A DNA stretch of 64,000 bases, taken from the NCBI GenBank assembly GCA_900016875.1, contig FCNR01000050.1, positions 95,830 through 159,829 on the forward strand. Reading direction: 5' to 3'. This document shows positions 17,963 through 27,178 of this stretch, one piece after another. How positions within the stretch are numbered: position 1 is the stretch's first letter; each line of letters starts with the position of its first letter. A program made the translations under genes and the position numbers. Origin of the DNA: Eubacteriaceae bacterium CHKCI004 (GTDB lineage: Bacteria > Bacillota > Clostridia > Lachnospirales > Lachnospiraceae). The notes beneath the pieces are model-generated. The model saw only the letters and a list, made by a program, of their open reading frames with translations, did no database searches and was not told the DNA's origin.

Positions 17963-18937
17963 ATGCTCATCCGCTGGCAAATGTATTGTCAGTGCGCGGG
18001 ACTGCCTGCCGGCAGGTATATGACGATGAGAGCTGAATGGAACCAATTATTGAATTTGTCACAGATATACAGCCGCGGCATTACCGGGAAAGGAATTGCC
18101 GCGGCTGTTTTAGATACAGGAATTTATCAACATGAAGACTTTATGTTTCCGGCAAACCGAATCTGCTGTTTCCGGGATTTTGTGAACGGGAGGGAGGTTC
18201 CCTACGATGACAACGGCCACGGCACCCATGTGAGCGGAATTATCGCTTCCGGTGGTTTTTTGCCGGAAGGAAGGAGAATCGGCATCGCGCCGGAGGCGCA
18301 GATCGCGGCCCTCAAGGTGCTTGACAGCAAGGGCAGCGGTAAAATAAGCGCTATGCTCCACGCCATTGACTGGCTGCTCATTAATTATAGAAGATACGGG
18401 ATTCGGATCGTGAATATTTCAGTGGGAATGCCAGTGAAAAACTGGAGAGATCCCCAGAAAGATGTGTTGGTGCAGAAAGTGGAAGAGCTGTGGAACGAGG
18501 GCCTGGTCGTGGTGGTGGCGGCGGGTAATGAAGGCCCGGGGCAGTATACCATTACAAGTCCCGGCGTCAGCCGGAAGGTCATTACGGTGGGGGCGATGGA
18601 AGAGAGTATGACACAGAGAAGAGGATTTGGAAGGATGGTGCATTACTCAGGCTGCGGCCCGGTCCCGGGTACCTGTGTGTGCAAGCCTGATGTAATCGCG
18701 CCGGCAGGGGGGATTTTGAGCTGTGACAATCACAGCAGAGCGTACAAGCGGCGTAGCGGTACATCCATGGCGACGCCTGTGGTCACAGGCGTCATTGCGC
18801 TGCTTCTCTCGGCACAGCCCTGGCTCACCAATCTGGATGTAAAGATTCGGCTCATGGAGACAGGCATTGACTGTAAAGTTCCGAAGAACCGGCAGGGGTG
18901 GGGCGCCATTAATCCGGCAGGATTGCTGGGGATATGA
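17963..18937 (+). CDS. S8 family serine peptidase (intracellular subtilisin type)
   Basis: A 324-residue subtilisin. The catalytic triad is Asp51 (VLDTGI), His86 (NGHGTHVSG) and Ser268 (SGTSMATP), and the oxyanion Asn lies in VAAGNEGPG. There is no signal peptide and no long propeptide, as in intracellular subtilisins that degrade cytoplasmic proteins. GGGGGTG sits before ATG 17963. Starts at residues 20 or 22 are possible and would give a more usual N-terminus (MRAEWNQLLNLSQIY). Its own promoter is not obvious. Confidence 0.92.
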   Translation: MLIRWQMYCQCAGLPAGRYMTMRAEWNQLLNLSQIYSRGITGKGIAAAVLDTGIYQHEDFMFPANRICCFRDFVNGREVPYDDNGHGTHVSGIIASGGFLPEGRRIGIAPEAQIAALKVLDSKGSGKISAMLHAIDWLLINYRRYGIRIVNISVGMPVKNWRDPQKDVLVQKVEELWNEGLVVVVAAGNEGPGQYTITSPGVSRKVITVGAMEESMTQRRGFGRMVHYSGCGPVPGTCVCKPDVIAPAGGILSCDNHSRAYKRRSGTSMATPVVTGVIALLLSAQPWLTNLDVKIRLMETGIDCKVPKNRQGWGAINPAGLLGI

Positions 18938-19098
18938 AAGATGGATAAATAATTGACGAACTTTGTGATATTTGCCATATATAATTGATAAAATATTAAA
19001 TATATTATATAAAATCACAGATATTTCTTCCTTTTTTTAAATTTCTGTGTTACAATTGTTACAACAATATAACTAAAAAGGAAAAGGAGATATCGGAG

Positions 19099-20247
19099 AT
19101 GGCAAATTGTGTAACACTTAATCAGACATCCTATCATGGAGCAGGAGCGATTCAGAATATTCCGGCGGAGGTAAAGGCTCACGGATTCCAGAAAGCGTTC
19201 GTATGCTCCGGCCCGAACATTTTAAAACACGGCGTTACGGCAAAGGTTACTGACCTGCTGGATGAGGCTGGCCTGGCCTATGAGATTTTCTCAGACATCA
19301 AGGCAAACCCTACCATTGAAAATGTACAGAATGGTGTGGAAGCTTTTAAGGCGTCCGGCGCTGACTATATCATCGCTATCGGCGGAGGTTCACCGATGGA
19401 TACGGCAAAGGCCATCGGTATTATCGTAAATAATCCGGAGTTCGCTGACGTGAGAAGTCTGGAGGGCGTTGCTCCGACAACCAAACCTTCCGTTCCGATC
19501 ATCGCAGTGCCTACCACAGCCGGAACAGCAGCCGAGGTTACCATCAACTACGTTATTAAAGACGATGAGAAACAGCGTAAGTTTGTCTGCGTGGACACCA
19601 AAGATATCCCGATTATCGCCATCGTTGACCCGGATATGATGAGCGGCATGCCTTACGGACTGACTGCAGCCACCGGTATGGATGCGCTGACTCACGCCAT
19701 CGAGGGATATATCACGAAGGCAGCATGGGAGATGACCGATATGTTCCATATCAAAGCCATCGAGATCATCGCGAGAAGCTTGAGAGCAGCCTGTGAAAAT
19801 GACCCGAAGGCAAGAGAAGATATGGCTCTCGGACAGTACATTGCCGGACAGGGATTCTCCAACGTAGGTCTGGGTATCGTACATTCCATGGCGCATGCGC
19901 TGGGAGCAGTTTATGATACTCCGCACGGTGTGGCAAATGCGATTCTTCTGCCGACAGTAATGGCATACAACGCAGACGCTACAGGAACCAAATATAAAGA
20001 TATCGCCATCGCCATGGGCGTGGAAGGCGTAGAAAACATGAGTCAGGAAGAATACAGAAAGGCAGCCGTTGACGCAGTGGCACAGCTGGCAAGAGACGTT
20101 AAGATTCCTGAGAACCTGAAAGAGATCGCCAAAGAAGAAGATCTGGACTTCCTGGTAGATTCCGCATTTAACGATGCCTGCGCACCGGGCAATCCGAAGG
20201 ACGCCAGCAAGGAAGACATCCGTGCGTTATATCTGTCTCTGATGTAA
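19099..20247 (+). CDS. fucO: Lactaldehyde reductase (iron-containing alcohol dehydrogenase)
   Basis: The 382-residue product aligns by eye over its whole length with E. coli FucO. Shared blocks include IAIGGGSP.DT.KAIGII, NNPEFADVRSLEG, PTTAGTAAEVTINYVI and NTPHGVANAILLP-type motifs. The dinucleotide loop is GGGS near residue 97; the metal ligands correspond to Asp195, His199, His262 and His276. The enzyme reduces L-lactaldehyde to 1,2-propanediol with NADH in anaerobic fucose or rhamnose use. No fucose genes adjoin it, so it may act on other aldehydes or simply recycle NAD. AAGGAG precedes the ATG, and a terminator follows at 20305. Confidence 0.93.
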   Translation: MANCVTLNQTSYHGAGAIQNIPAEVKAHGFQKAFVCSGPNILKHGVTAKVTDLLDEAGLAYEIFSDIKANPTIENVQNGVEAFKASGADYIIAIGGGSPMDTAKAIGIIVNNPEFADVRSLEGVAPTTKPSVPIIAVPTTAGTAAEVTINYVIKDDEKQRKFVCVDTKDIPIIAIVDPDMMSGMPYGLTAATGMDALTHAIEGYITKAAWEMTDMFHIKAIEIIARSLRAACENDPKAREDMALGQYIAGQGFSNVGLGIVHSMAHALGAVYDTPHGVANAILLPTVMAYNADATGTKYKDIAIAMGVEGVENMSQEEYRKAAVDAVAQLARDVKIPENLKEIAKEEDLDFLVDSAFNDACAPGNPKDASKEDIRALYLSLM

Positions 20248-20304
20248 CAGACAACATGATACCTTATGCATGTATATAAATGAGAAATTCGTTTCTCCAT
20301 GAAC

Positions 20305-20350
20305 AATCCCTCAAAGCAGGATAAGAATCCGGCTTTGGGGGATGTTTTTT
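20305..20350 (+). terminator. Terminator of fucO
   Basis: CCCTCAAAGC pairs with GCTTTGGGGG (one G-U pair) and is followed by a TTTTTT tract. Confidence 0.75.
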
Positions 20351-20381
20351 GTGTTATGACTTTATGATGGAAAAATGACAT

Positions 20382-20418
20382 AAAAAAAGCGCCGCAGTGA
20401 AAAAATGCTGCGCGCGCA
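20382..20418 (-). terminator. Terminator of rnpB
   Basis: On the minus strand a GC-rich stem (GCGC...GCAG with CTGCGGCGC) is followed by TTTTTTT. It lies directly after the 3' end of the RNase P RNA. Confidence 0.8.
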
Positions 20419-20434
20419 ATAGTTCAGAGTAAAG

Positions 20435-20790
20435 TTCAGAGCCGGACGATAAGCCGGGTTATGTCGTGAATGGTCATCTGTCTGATTCTGCCGTCGCCGG
20501 CAGACTTTAGCGACCCACCTGAAAGCAATCCGGGCCGGATTATCGCTTTCGATTCGGTCTTGCTTCGGATGGGGTTTACATGGCATTCCCTGTTACCAGA
20601 GAATCGGTGGGCTCTTACCCCGCCTTTCCACCCTTACCGTCCCGCAGGGAGACGGCGGTATATCTCTGTTGCACTATCCTTGGAGTCGCCTCCACCGGAC
20701 GTTATCCGGCATCCTGCCCTGTGAAGCCCGGACTTTCCTCTCCTTAAGCCTTTCGGCGTTAAAAGGAGCGACCATTTATCCGACTCTGAA
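20435..20790 (-). ncRNA. rnpB: RNase P RNA, bacterial class A
   Basis: Minus-strand sequence carries the universal core: GAGGAAAGTCCGGGC near the 5' end, GGTAAGGGTGGAAAGGCG..GTAAGAGCCCACC in the middle and ACATAACCCGGCTTATCG at the 3' end. The ends were placed by helix P1, since TTCAGAGTCGG at the 5' end pairs with CCGGCTCTGAA at the 3' end. It is the catalytic RNA that matures tRNA 5' ends. A canonical promoter and a terminator bracket it. Confidence 0.95.
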
Positions 20791-20798
20791 TCTTTCCC

Positions 20799-20827
20799 AT
20801 TCTAACAAAGGCGCAGAAAAAAGTCAA
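20799..20827 (-). promoter_or_regulatory. Sigma-70-type promoter of rnpB
   Basis: On the minus strand TTGACT and TAGAAT are spaced by exactly 17 bp, and the RNA 5' end begins about 8 nt after the -10 box. Confidence 0.88.
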
Positions 20828-20927
20828 GGTAAGAAGTTCTTAAGGACTTTGATGACGAAAATGTGGTAAACTATTCAAAAAGCCGACAGGAAAAAGGCTT
20901 TAAGAATAAATGTACGGAGGAAATCAC

Positions 20928-21638
20928 ATGGATAAGAATGCAAGTATTTTAGTAGTGGATGATGATAAAGAAATCGCGGATCTGGTGGAGATTTATCTGG
21001 TCAACGACGGATATAAAGTATTGAAGGCTTCGGATGGCGAGCAGTGTCTTTCCATGCTGGCGGAACATCCGGAGATCCGGATGCTGATCCTTGATATTAT
21101 GATGCCGGGCATCGACGGACTTGAGGTGTGCCGCACGATTCGCAAGACCAGCAATATTCCGATTCTGATTCTGTCTGCCAAGGCGGAGGATATGGATAAG
21201 ATCGTGGGATTCGGAACAGGGGCCGACGATTATCTGACCAAACCTTTCCATCCGCTGGAGCTTCTGGCGCGGGTGAAGTCCCAGATGAAGCGCTACACAT
21301 CTATCGAGCCGGAGAAGGAATCGGCAGCGGATAAGAAGGAAGAGATCGAGATTCAGAACCTTACGATCAATAAGGCCGCCCATGTGGTAAAGAAGAACGG
21401 GGAGGAGATTGCCCTTACGCCTATTGAATTTGATATTCTGTATCTGCTGGCGTCCAACCGGGACCGGGTGTTCAGCACCGACGAGATATTCGAGCGGGTA
21501 TGGAATGAAAAGGTCTATGAGGTAAATAATACCGTTATGGTGCATATCCGGCGTCTGCGGGAGAAGATTGAGGACAACTCCAGAAGCCCGAAGATTCTGA
21601 AAACCGTATGGGGGGTCGGCTACAAAATTGAAGGTTAA
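20928..21638 (+). CDS. OmpR/VanR-like response regulator
   Basis: A 236-residue regulator. The receiver domain has acidic residues Asp11-Asp13, the phospho-acceptor Asp56 (LILDIMMPG), and the conserved Ser/Lys pair (ILSAKAED, LTKPFHPLEL). The winged-helix domain holds LTPIEFDILYLLASN and NTVMVHIRRLREKIED. GGAGG lies 7 nt before ATG 20928. It overlaps the kinase gene by 11 nt. Overall it looks like the VanR subgroup, but no vancomycin-resistance ligase lies nearby. The downstream membrane protein and ABC-like genes are the natural candidate targets. Confidence 0.9.
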   Translation: MDKNASILVVDDDKEIADLVEIYLVNDGYKVLKASDGEQCLSMLAEHPEIRMLILDIMMPGIDGLEVCRTIRKTSNIPILILSAKAEDMDKIVGFGTGADDYLTKPFHPLELLARVKSQMKRYTSIEPEKESAADKKEEIEIQNLTINKAAHVVKKNGEEIALTPIEFDILYLLASNRDRVFSTDEIFERVWNEKVYEVNNTVMVHIRRLREKIEDNSRSPKILKTVWGVGYKIEG

Positions 21639-22785
21639 AAAGTTTAAAAGCTTCCGGTTTAAGATGGTTCTTTACATGTTTCTGAGCGTTGTGGCTACTT
21701 TTATAACGGAAGGAATCATCTTTGCCGGCATCTATTTTTATGAGACGGAGATTCTGGCTGGAGAATACCGGAGAGTCTGGGGCTCGTCCGGACAGGGCAA
21801 GCTGGCTCTTGGGATGCTCAGCTCATCCGGCTCGGTATCTTTGGATATCCTGGTCATTCTCATTTTTACGATTCTTTTGCTGGTCATGTATTTTATACTG
21901 ATCTCTCACAACTTTGTCACCTATGTCCGAGAGATTATAAATGGCGTGGAAAAGATGAAGTCCGGAGACTTTCAGGAAGAGATTCCGGTAAAAGGAGAGG
22001 ATGAGTTTTCGGAGATCGCCTACTCGATCAATGAAATGTGCAGGAACCTGTCTCAGACTCTGGAGGCCCAGAAGGAGACGGAAAAGACAAAAGATGAACT
22101 GATCACCAATGTCGCTCATGATCTGCGCACGCCGCTCACATCGATTCTGGGCTACCTGGATCTTTTATCTCAGGGAGATTTTCTCACGGAGGATCAGAAG
22201 CAGAAATATCTTGGAATTGTTTCCAATAAGGCGAGACAGCTGGAAACGCTGGTAAAGGATTTGTTCGATTATACCCGTTATGACCGGGATAAAGTAAAGA
22301 TAAAGAAAGAGATTCTCGATCTGAATCTGTTTATGCCGCAGATTGTGGACGAGTTTTATCCAAGCCTCATGGAGAATGGTCTTACATGCCGGACGGAGTT
22401 TTACGAGGGCGCTCTCAATATAGAAGCCAACGGGGAACTGCTGGCAAGAGCCATCGGCAACCTGATGTCCAACGCCATAAAATATGGCGCCGAGGGCAAG
22501 GTGATCGAGGTGAAGACCGGGCGGCTGGAGAATAAGGTCTTTGTGGCAGTCATTAACTATGGCAAGGTGATTCCTGCGGAAAAGCTGCATAAGATTTTTG
22601 ATAAGTTTTACCGGGTGGAATCATCCCGGTCCCTGAAAACCGGAGGAACCGGCCTGGGTCTTGCTATTGCCAAAAATATTGTAAATCTGCATAACGGAAA
22701 TATATGGGCGACCAGCGATGAGTATGGAACCAGATTTCAGATTGAACTGCCGGTAGTCGCGCCATATTCCGGCGGCAGGCAGTAG
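21628..22785 (+). CDS. VanS-like sensor histidine kinase
   Basis: A 385-residue kinase with a TTG start inside the end of the regulator gene. Two transmembrane segments (about residues 10-35 and 73-93) flank a short, ~40-residue extracellular loop. A HAMP-like linker follows, with the H-box NVAHDLRTPLTSILGYLDLL (His164), N-box NLMSNAIKYG and G-boxes GGTGLGLAIAKNIV. Such a short loop suggests sensing in or near the membrane, as in kinases linked to cell-envelope ABC transporters. Cognate partner is the preceding regulator. Confidence 0.9.
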   Translation: MKVKKFKSFRFKMVLYMFLSVVATFITEGIIFAGIYFYETEILAGEYRRVWGSSGQGKLALGMLSSSGSVSLDILVILIFTILLLVMYFILISHNFVTYVREIINGVEKMKSGDFQEEIPVKGEDEFSEIAYSINEMCRNLSQTLEAQKETEKTKDELITNVAHDLRTPLTSILGYLDLLSQGDFLTEDQKQKYLGIVSNKARQLETLVKDLFDYTRYDRDKVKIKKEILDLNLFMPQIVDEFYPSLMENGLTCRTEFYEGALNIEANGELLARAIGNLMSNAIKYGAEGKVIEVKTGRLENKVFVAVINYGKVIPAEKLHKIFDKFYRVESSRSLKTGGTGLGLAIAKNIVNLHNGNIWATSDEYGTRFQIELPVVAPYSGGRQ

Positions 22786-22850
22786 AAACGGATGTCTGTT
22801 ATAACAAAAAGGAGTGTATGATCATATGACAGACGGCATGAGGAAACGAT

Positions 22851-25271
22851 ATGCTCAATGATTTATTTCACACTTACAAAAAAATAATAATTTTGGTCCT
22901 GATCGCCCTTTGTGCGATTATTTTCTGGTTTTATGGCTGTCACAGGCAGCAGCAGAGTAATGATACGACGAAAACCTGGGAAAAAGAAGAGATGACGGAG
23001 ACCGGAGGGTACCAGTATCATTTTCAGACGGATACTCTGTCCGGAAACGTTGTATTCGGCACGAAGGGGTACATTGCCCAGGGCAGGACACTGCCGGTGC
23101 GGGTGGATATGACCTGTGAAGGAGAATCTTTTACCGGAACGCTGAAGATTACTCTGCCTGGAGTGGACGGAGAAGGTGTGTCATATCAGTCCGCAGTAAG
23201 CTGCCGGGAGGGAGTTACCAGCAAAGTGGAGATGGAAGTCCCTTCGCTCGGGAATGCTTCCTATTTTTATTTCGAGATTCTGGATTCTTTTGGAACCGTT
23301 CAGTTTTCGCAGCGGGTGCTGACCCGTGACGGGGAGGAAGAGACCGGAGAAAAGAATCTGTATATCGGAGTTTTGAGCAGCCAGTATTCCTCTCTGGAAT
23401 ATCTGGACGGGATGAATTTTGAGGTGGATAATGAGACGTTCACTTTGCAGCTGGTACATTTTCTGGCAAATGACTTTCCGACAGATGTGCAGGAACTGGG
23501 GTCCCTTACAGGCGTGCTCATTGATTCTTTTGATACGTCGGCTTTGTCAAAAGCGCAGATCCGTTGCCTGACTTCCTGGGTGACTGCGGGCGGCAGTCTC
23601 TTCGTGGGGACAGGAACCGGAGCGGAAGTAGTTTTGTCCGGCCTGGATCATCTGCTGAAAGTACAGGCGGGAGATGTGGAAGAGGTGCAGTATACCTTCA
23701 ACAGCGAATTATCCCGGGCAGGCAGTGCCAGACTCTATACTTCCGGTCTGACGTTTGCAGAGGAGGACAAATGGGAAAGTCTTTCTTTGTCTTCGCCGGC
23801 CTGTGTCTATCGTGAGAAGTATGAGAGCGGGGAGATCTCCGTATTTACATTCAGTCTCACCGATGATACTTTCCGTCAGTGGACGGGAAGAGACGATGTG
23901 GTGGGAGAGATCTTTGAGGAAGAGCTGAGAGAAGAAGCCGGCCGTTCCTGGGTGGGAGACACAAGTCTCTGGTACGTGAAGACGACGCTGTATGCTTTTA
24001 TGAACGGAAGACATCCCAATACGTTTTATTACGGAATCTTTTTCATAGTGTATCTGGGCGTACTTGGATTTTTCGCTTATTATGTGCTGCGGAAAATCAA
24101 AAGAAGAGAGTATATATGGGGAGTGGTTCCGGTGGTGGCGCTTCTCTTTACAGTCTCTCTGGCTTTCCGGTCGGAGGGAAGCGGCGGAGAAACCGGAGAA
24201 GGATTTTCCGCTATTCGGATCAATGACGCTTCTGTTGGAAAAGATGATTATTATCTTTTGTATCAGAGCAACGACGGATCAGAGGACAGTGTGGATCTGG
24301 TGTCTTCCATTGAGAGTGTGGAGCCGGTGGACTACAATTACCGCACAGAGAATGTGGATGATTATTCAGTGCGAAATATTACGGAAAATTATACGATCAA
24401 TAATACAAAAAATGGTTTTGACATTGCCTTTGGAGAATCCGTGCCGGGAACCTCCTATATTCTGAAATGTACCGGAGGCTCCTCCCAGATGGACAATGCC
24501 AGTTGTTTCACTACGAATATCACCACGGAAAATTCTTTCTTCGAGGGAACTGTGACGAACATTTCAGAATGGGAATTTGATAAGGTCGTGGTGATCCGCG
24601 GACAGCAGTACACGGTGCTTGACGGCATAAAATCAGGAGAGACCGGGGAGATAAATGAAAAGACGGTAAAGTTCTGGACAGAGTATGAGGAGGAAGGTCA
24701 GACGGACGGGGATGAAGAAGATGCCACGGCTTCAGGTAATCTGGTTGAATACCTGAAACAGCGTTATATGCTGGGAAATGGAGATCAGAATACCCTGCTG
24801 GTTATTGGAATCACGGACGATAATAATTTTCAGCTTCTCACCAACGGCAATTCGTTAGGAAACCGTCTGTCCGCCTTTGTCAACCGGTTTGCTCTGCAGA
24901 ATGAAGACGGCAGTGAGTGTATCATCAATATCAACACTTGTCTTGATGAAGAAAGCCAGGGGACGTCCTTAAGTTATAATATCCTTGAAAAAAATGAGAC
25001 GCAGGCAGTTTATTCCTTTGACGTTTCAAAGGTTATCTGGGGCTTGTTCCGCAACCGGGACGGCTTTAGCGGAACCATTTATGCGTATAATTATGATACG
25101 GGAGAGCAGGATAAAATCCTGGAAGATGCAGATGATTATATGAATTGCGGAGAGCTGGAACCATATGTCTCGGATATGAATGAGATGACGCTGACATATG
25201 TACTGCCGGCGGACGGCACTTATGGAGAGGCGCCGATACTTTCTCTCCTGACAAAAGATGTGGAACAATAG
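22851..25271 (+). CDS. Large multidomain membrane protein of an ABC-like locus, unknown function
   Basis: An 806-residue protein. An N-terminal helix (about residues 11-29) anchors a large domain outside the membrane. A segment near residues 220-250 (LIDSFDTSALSKAQIRCL..WVTAGGSLFVGTG) resembles the glutamine-amidotransferase-like fold found in membrane proteins of the DUF4350/DUF4159 kind; no catalytic Cys is seen there. Two further helices lie near 390-412 and 421-440, then a second long domain with no recognised motif. It precedes the ATPase gene by 12 bp. An 11-codon reading frame (22826-22861, with AAGGAG) overlaps its start and may couple translation. I infer an accessory subunit of the transporter-like genes that follow. 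Confidence 0.7.
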   Translation: MLNDLFHTYKKIIILVLIALCAIIFWFYGCHRQQQSNDTTKTWEKEEMTETGGYQYHFQTDTLSGNVVFGTKGYIAQGRTLPVRVDMTCEGESFTGTLKITLPGVDGEGVSYQSAVSCREGVTSKVEMEVPSLGNASYFYFEILDSFGTVQFSQRVLTRDGEEETGEKNLYIGVLSSQYSSLEYLDGMNFEVDNETFTLQLVHFLANDFPTDVQELGSLTGVLIDSFDTSALSKAQIRCLTSWVTAGGSLFVGTGTGAEVVLSGLDHLLKVQAGDVEEVQYTFNSELSRAGSARLYTSGLTFAEEDKWESLSLSSPACVYREKYESGEISVFTFSLTDDTFRQWTGRDDVVGEIFEEELREEAGRSWVGDTSLWYVKTTLYAFMNGRHPNTFYYGIFFIVYLGVLGFFAYYVLRKIKRREYIWGVVPVVALLFTVSLAFRSEGSGGETGEGFSAIRINDASVGKDDYYLLYQSNDGSEDSVDLVSSIESVEPVDYNYRTENVDDYSVRNITENYTINNTKNGFDIAFGESVPGTSYILKCTGGSSQMDNASCFTTNITTENSFFEGTVTNISEWEFDKVVVIRGQQYTVLDGIKSGETGEINEKTVKFWTEYEEEGQTDGDEEDATASGNLVEYLKQRYMLGNGDQNTLLVIGITDDNNFQLLTNGNSLGNRLSAFVNRFALQNEDGSECIININTCLDEESQGTSLSYNILEKNETQAVYSFDVSKVIWGLFRNRDGFSGTIYAYNYDTGEQDKILEDADDYMNCGELEPYVSDMNEMTLTYVLPADGTYGEAPILSLLTKDVEQ

Positions 25272-25283
25272 GGGGAAGCAGGT

Positions 25284-26189
25284 ATGCTTGAATTTCAGAA
25301 CATCTCGATTTACCGGCGTGAAAAAAGAATACTGGATGATTTTAATCTGAAAATACCGGACGGCGCCATTATGGGACTGCTGGGTTCGGACAGCAAGGCG
25401 AAATCCATGATTCTTGCGGCCGCCAGCGGCAGTCAGGCGCCGGATTACGGACAGATTCTTCTGAACGGAGTATCCATCTATCAGGGCAGAAGCCGGTCTT
25501 ATCAGAATTTTGGATATATGCCCCGGGAGTATGGTTTTTATGATCTGCTCCGGGTGGACGAATATTTTGAGCTGTTTCTGTCCCTTTATAAAGTAAACGG
25601 AAGATACCGTCAGAAACGTATGGAAGAAGTGGCGGAGCTGTTTGGAATCCGCCAGTATATGAGTGCCTTCATCATGGAGCTGCCTGCGGAGATGCTGCCG
25701 TTTCTCTGTCTGGCCAAAACGGTTCTCCATGATCCGGAGTGGCTTTTGCTGGATGAACCTTTCGCAAATTTAAACTCTTCCAGCCGTAATTCCATGATAA
25801 AGATTCTGCTGATGCTGCAGGAGGAGGGCAAATCCATCGTGGTTAATTCACAGATGTTTCCGGAAACCCGCGATTTTTTTACGGACGTTGCACTTGTGGA
25901 AGATGGCAGGGTGGTCGTGGAAGGGGAGACCGAGGATATTTTTGAGACGGCCCTCAAGAAAAGCCCGGTTCGGATGCATGTGCTGGCAGGGCTTGATGAA
26001 GCACTGGAGGTTCTGAAAATGAATACGCTGGTGGACCGGGTGACCGTCGATGAGAAGGAAGTGATTTTCCGTTTTAATGGCGGAGAAAGAGAAGAAGCGG
26101 AGCTGCTCACCGATCTGGTGGCGTCCGGCGCGTTTATCCAAAAGTTCATGCGGGACCGTGTGAATATTGAAGAAGTTTTCCGGAGGTAG
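25284..26189 (+). CDS. ABC transporter ATP-binding-like protein with degenerate nucleotide site
   Basis: A 301-residue protein with the overall order of an ABC ATPase. Walker A is GSDSKAKSM at residues 34-42 instead of G.NG.GKST. The signature is LPAEM (133-137) instead of LSGGQ, and the switch His is Gln190 (NSQMF). Walker B, LLLDEP at 154-159, is intact. Loss of the conserved Gly, the signature and the switch His suggests weak or no ATP hydrolysis. It sits between the 806-aa membrane protein and an ABC-2 type permease with almost no gaps, so it probably forms a complex with them. It could be a structural pseudo-ATPase. Confidence 0.85.
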   Translation: MLEFQNISIYRREKRILDDFNLKIPDGAIMGLLGSDSKAKSMILAAASGSQAPDYGQILLNGVSIYQGRSRSYQNFGYMPREYGFYDLLRVDEYFELFLSLYKVNGRYRQKRMEEVAELFGIRQYMSAFIMELPAEMLPFLCLAKTVLHDPEWLLLDEPFANLNSSSRNSMIKILLMLQEEGKSIVVNSQMFPETRDFFTDVALVEDGRVVVEGETEDIFETALKKSPVRMHVLAGLDEALEVLKMNTLVDRVTVDEKEVIFRFNGGEREEAELLTDLVASGAFIQKFMRDRVNIEEVFRR

Positions 26190-26192
26190 AAC

Positions 26193-27068
26193 ATGATTAA
26201 TCCATTTTTAAAAACAGAATGGCTGCGGGAAGGCAGAAACATCCGGCTTCCGCTGATGATTATTTTCTATATTGCCATCATGGCGTTTATCATGATCCTT
26301 TTCATGGTATTTAACGAGGAATCTTTTCAGCAGGGATATTATTATGATACGACGACCTACCAGTATCAGTTTCTGATCATCAGTACTTTCCAGATTATCA
26401 CCGTGCTGCTGCTCACGCCCTTTACAGTGTCGAGATTATTTATCGTTGATAAAGAAAAAAATATGCTGGAACAATTTGAGATGGTACCGGGCGTATCTTT
26501 TCAGTATGTGACGGCAAAGATCATTCTGGTTCTGGCCGTTCATGTGCTGCTTTTTATCTCCGGTCTGCCTGTATCGGCATTGTCCTGTATTTATACAGGG
26601 ATCAGCGGGGTGAAGCTGCTGCGTCTGGGAGCTATGATATTTCTCTACGCCTTCTGGAGCGGCGCCATATCCATCTTTTTTTATACGGTATGCAGCAAAA
26701 GCGTCTGGGCCTTTGCCTCGACCTTTTTTGTGCAGCTTATGTTTGGGATTGGCACGCTGATGCTGACGGAGGTATTCCGGAATGGTTCGCTGATGATGAG
26801 CGACACCGGACGGATCGCGCCGGAAATCGTCGCTGTCTGCCTGATTCTGCTGGCATTTAATCCGCTGTCTTCCTACATGGGATTTTACGGCAGCATCACG
26901 GGGGATATCGGTATTTTTGGCACCTTCTGCAGTCATCTTGGAATAGATACTTCTGATAAATGGTTTATTCTGCTGTTTTATAAGGTGTCAAGTCTGGCCT
27001 GCGTGCTGGTAGGCGTCCTTTTTCTGTCTCTTTCCGTCTGGTATATGGATAAGAGAAGGAGAACCTGA
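26193..27068 (+). CDS. ABC-2 type membrane permease
   Basis: A 291-residue polytopic protein starting 3 bp after the ATPase gene. Six hydrophobic segments are visible, at about residues 22-42, 63-83, 105-130, 140-165, 170-190 and 258-280. The N-terminal layout (NPFLKTEWLREGRNIRLPLM) is typical of ABC-2 permeases. TVSRLFIVDKEKNMLEQFEM after the second helix is the usual cytoplasmic coupling stretch. The substrate is unknown. A VanRS-like system directly upstream suggests envelope stress or peptide response. Confidence 0.82.
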   Translation: MINPFLKTEWLREGRNIRLPLMIIFYIAIMAFIMILFMVFNEESFQQGYYYDTTTYQYQFLIISTFQIITVLLLTPFTVSRLFIVDKEKNMLEQFEMVPGVSFQYVTAKIILVLAVHVLLFISGLPVSALSCIYTGISGVKLLRLGAMIFLYAFWSGAISIFFYTVCSKSVWAFASTFFVQLMFGIGTLMLTEVFRNGSLMMSDTGRIAPEIVAVCLILLAFNPLSSYMGFYGSITGDIGIFGTFCSHLGIDTSDKWFILLFYKVSSLACVLVGVLFLSLSVWYMDKRRRT

Positions 27069-27079
27069 CAGCATTTGCC

Positions 27080-27108
27080 TTGTGCAACAAATAAGGCTGT
27101 GCTATAAT
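27080..27108 (+). promoter_or_regulatory. Promoter of threonine synthase
   Basis: TTGTGC and TATAAT are separated by 17 bp; the start codon follows about 70 bp downstream. No T-box or riboswitch pattern was seen in this leader. Confidence 0.75.
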
Positions 27109-27178
27109 AACAGAACTGTGTCGAAACGGTGAAGATAAATGTAGAAATGACAAGAATAAGAACAGAGAGGACAGGGTT

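Noticed and set aside
19057..19073. Rex-like redox operator upstream of fucO (TTGTTACAACAATATAAC)
   Set aside because: Only one half-site (TTGTTA) matches; the other half has too many differences from TTAACAA.
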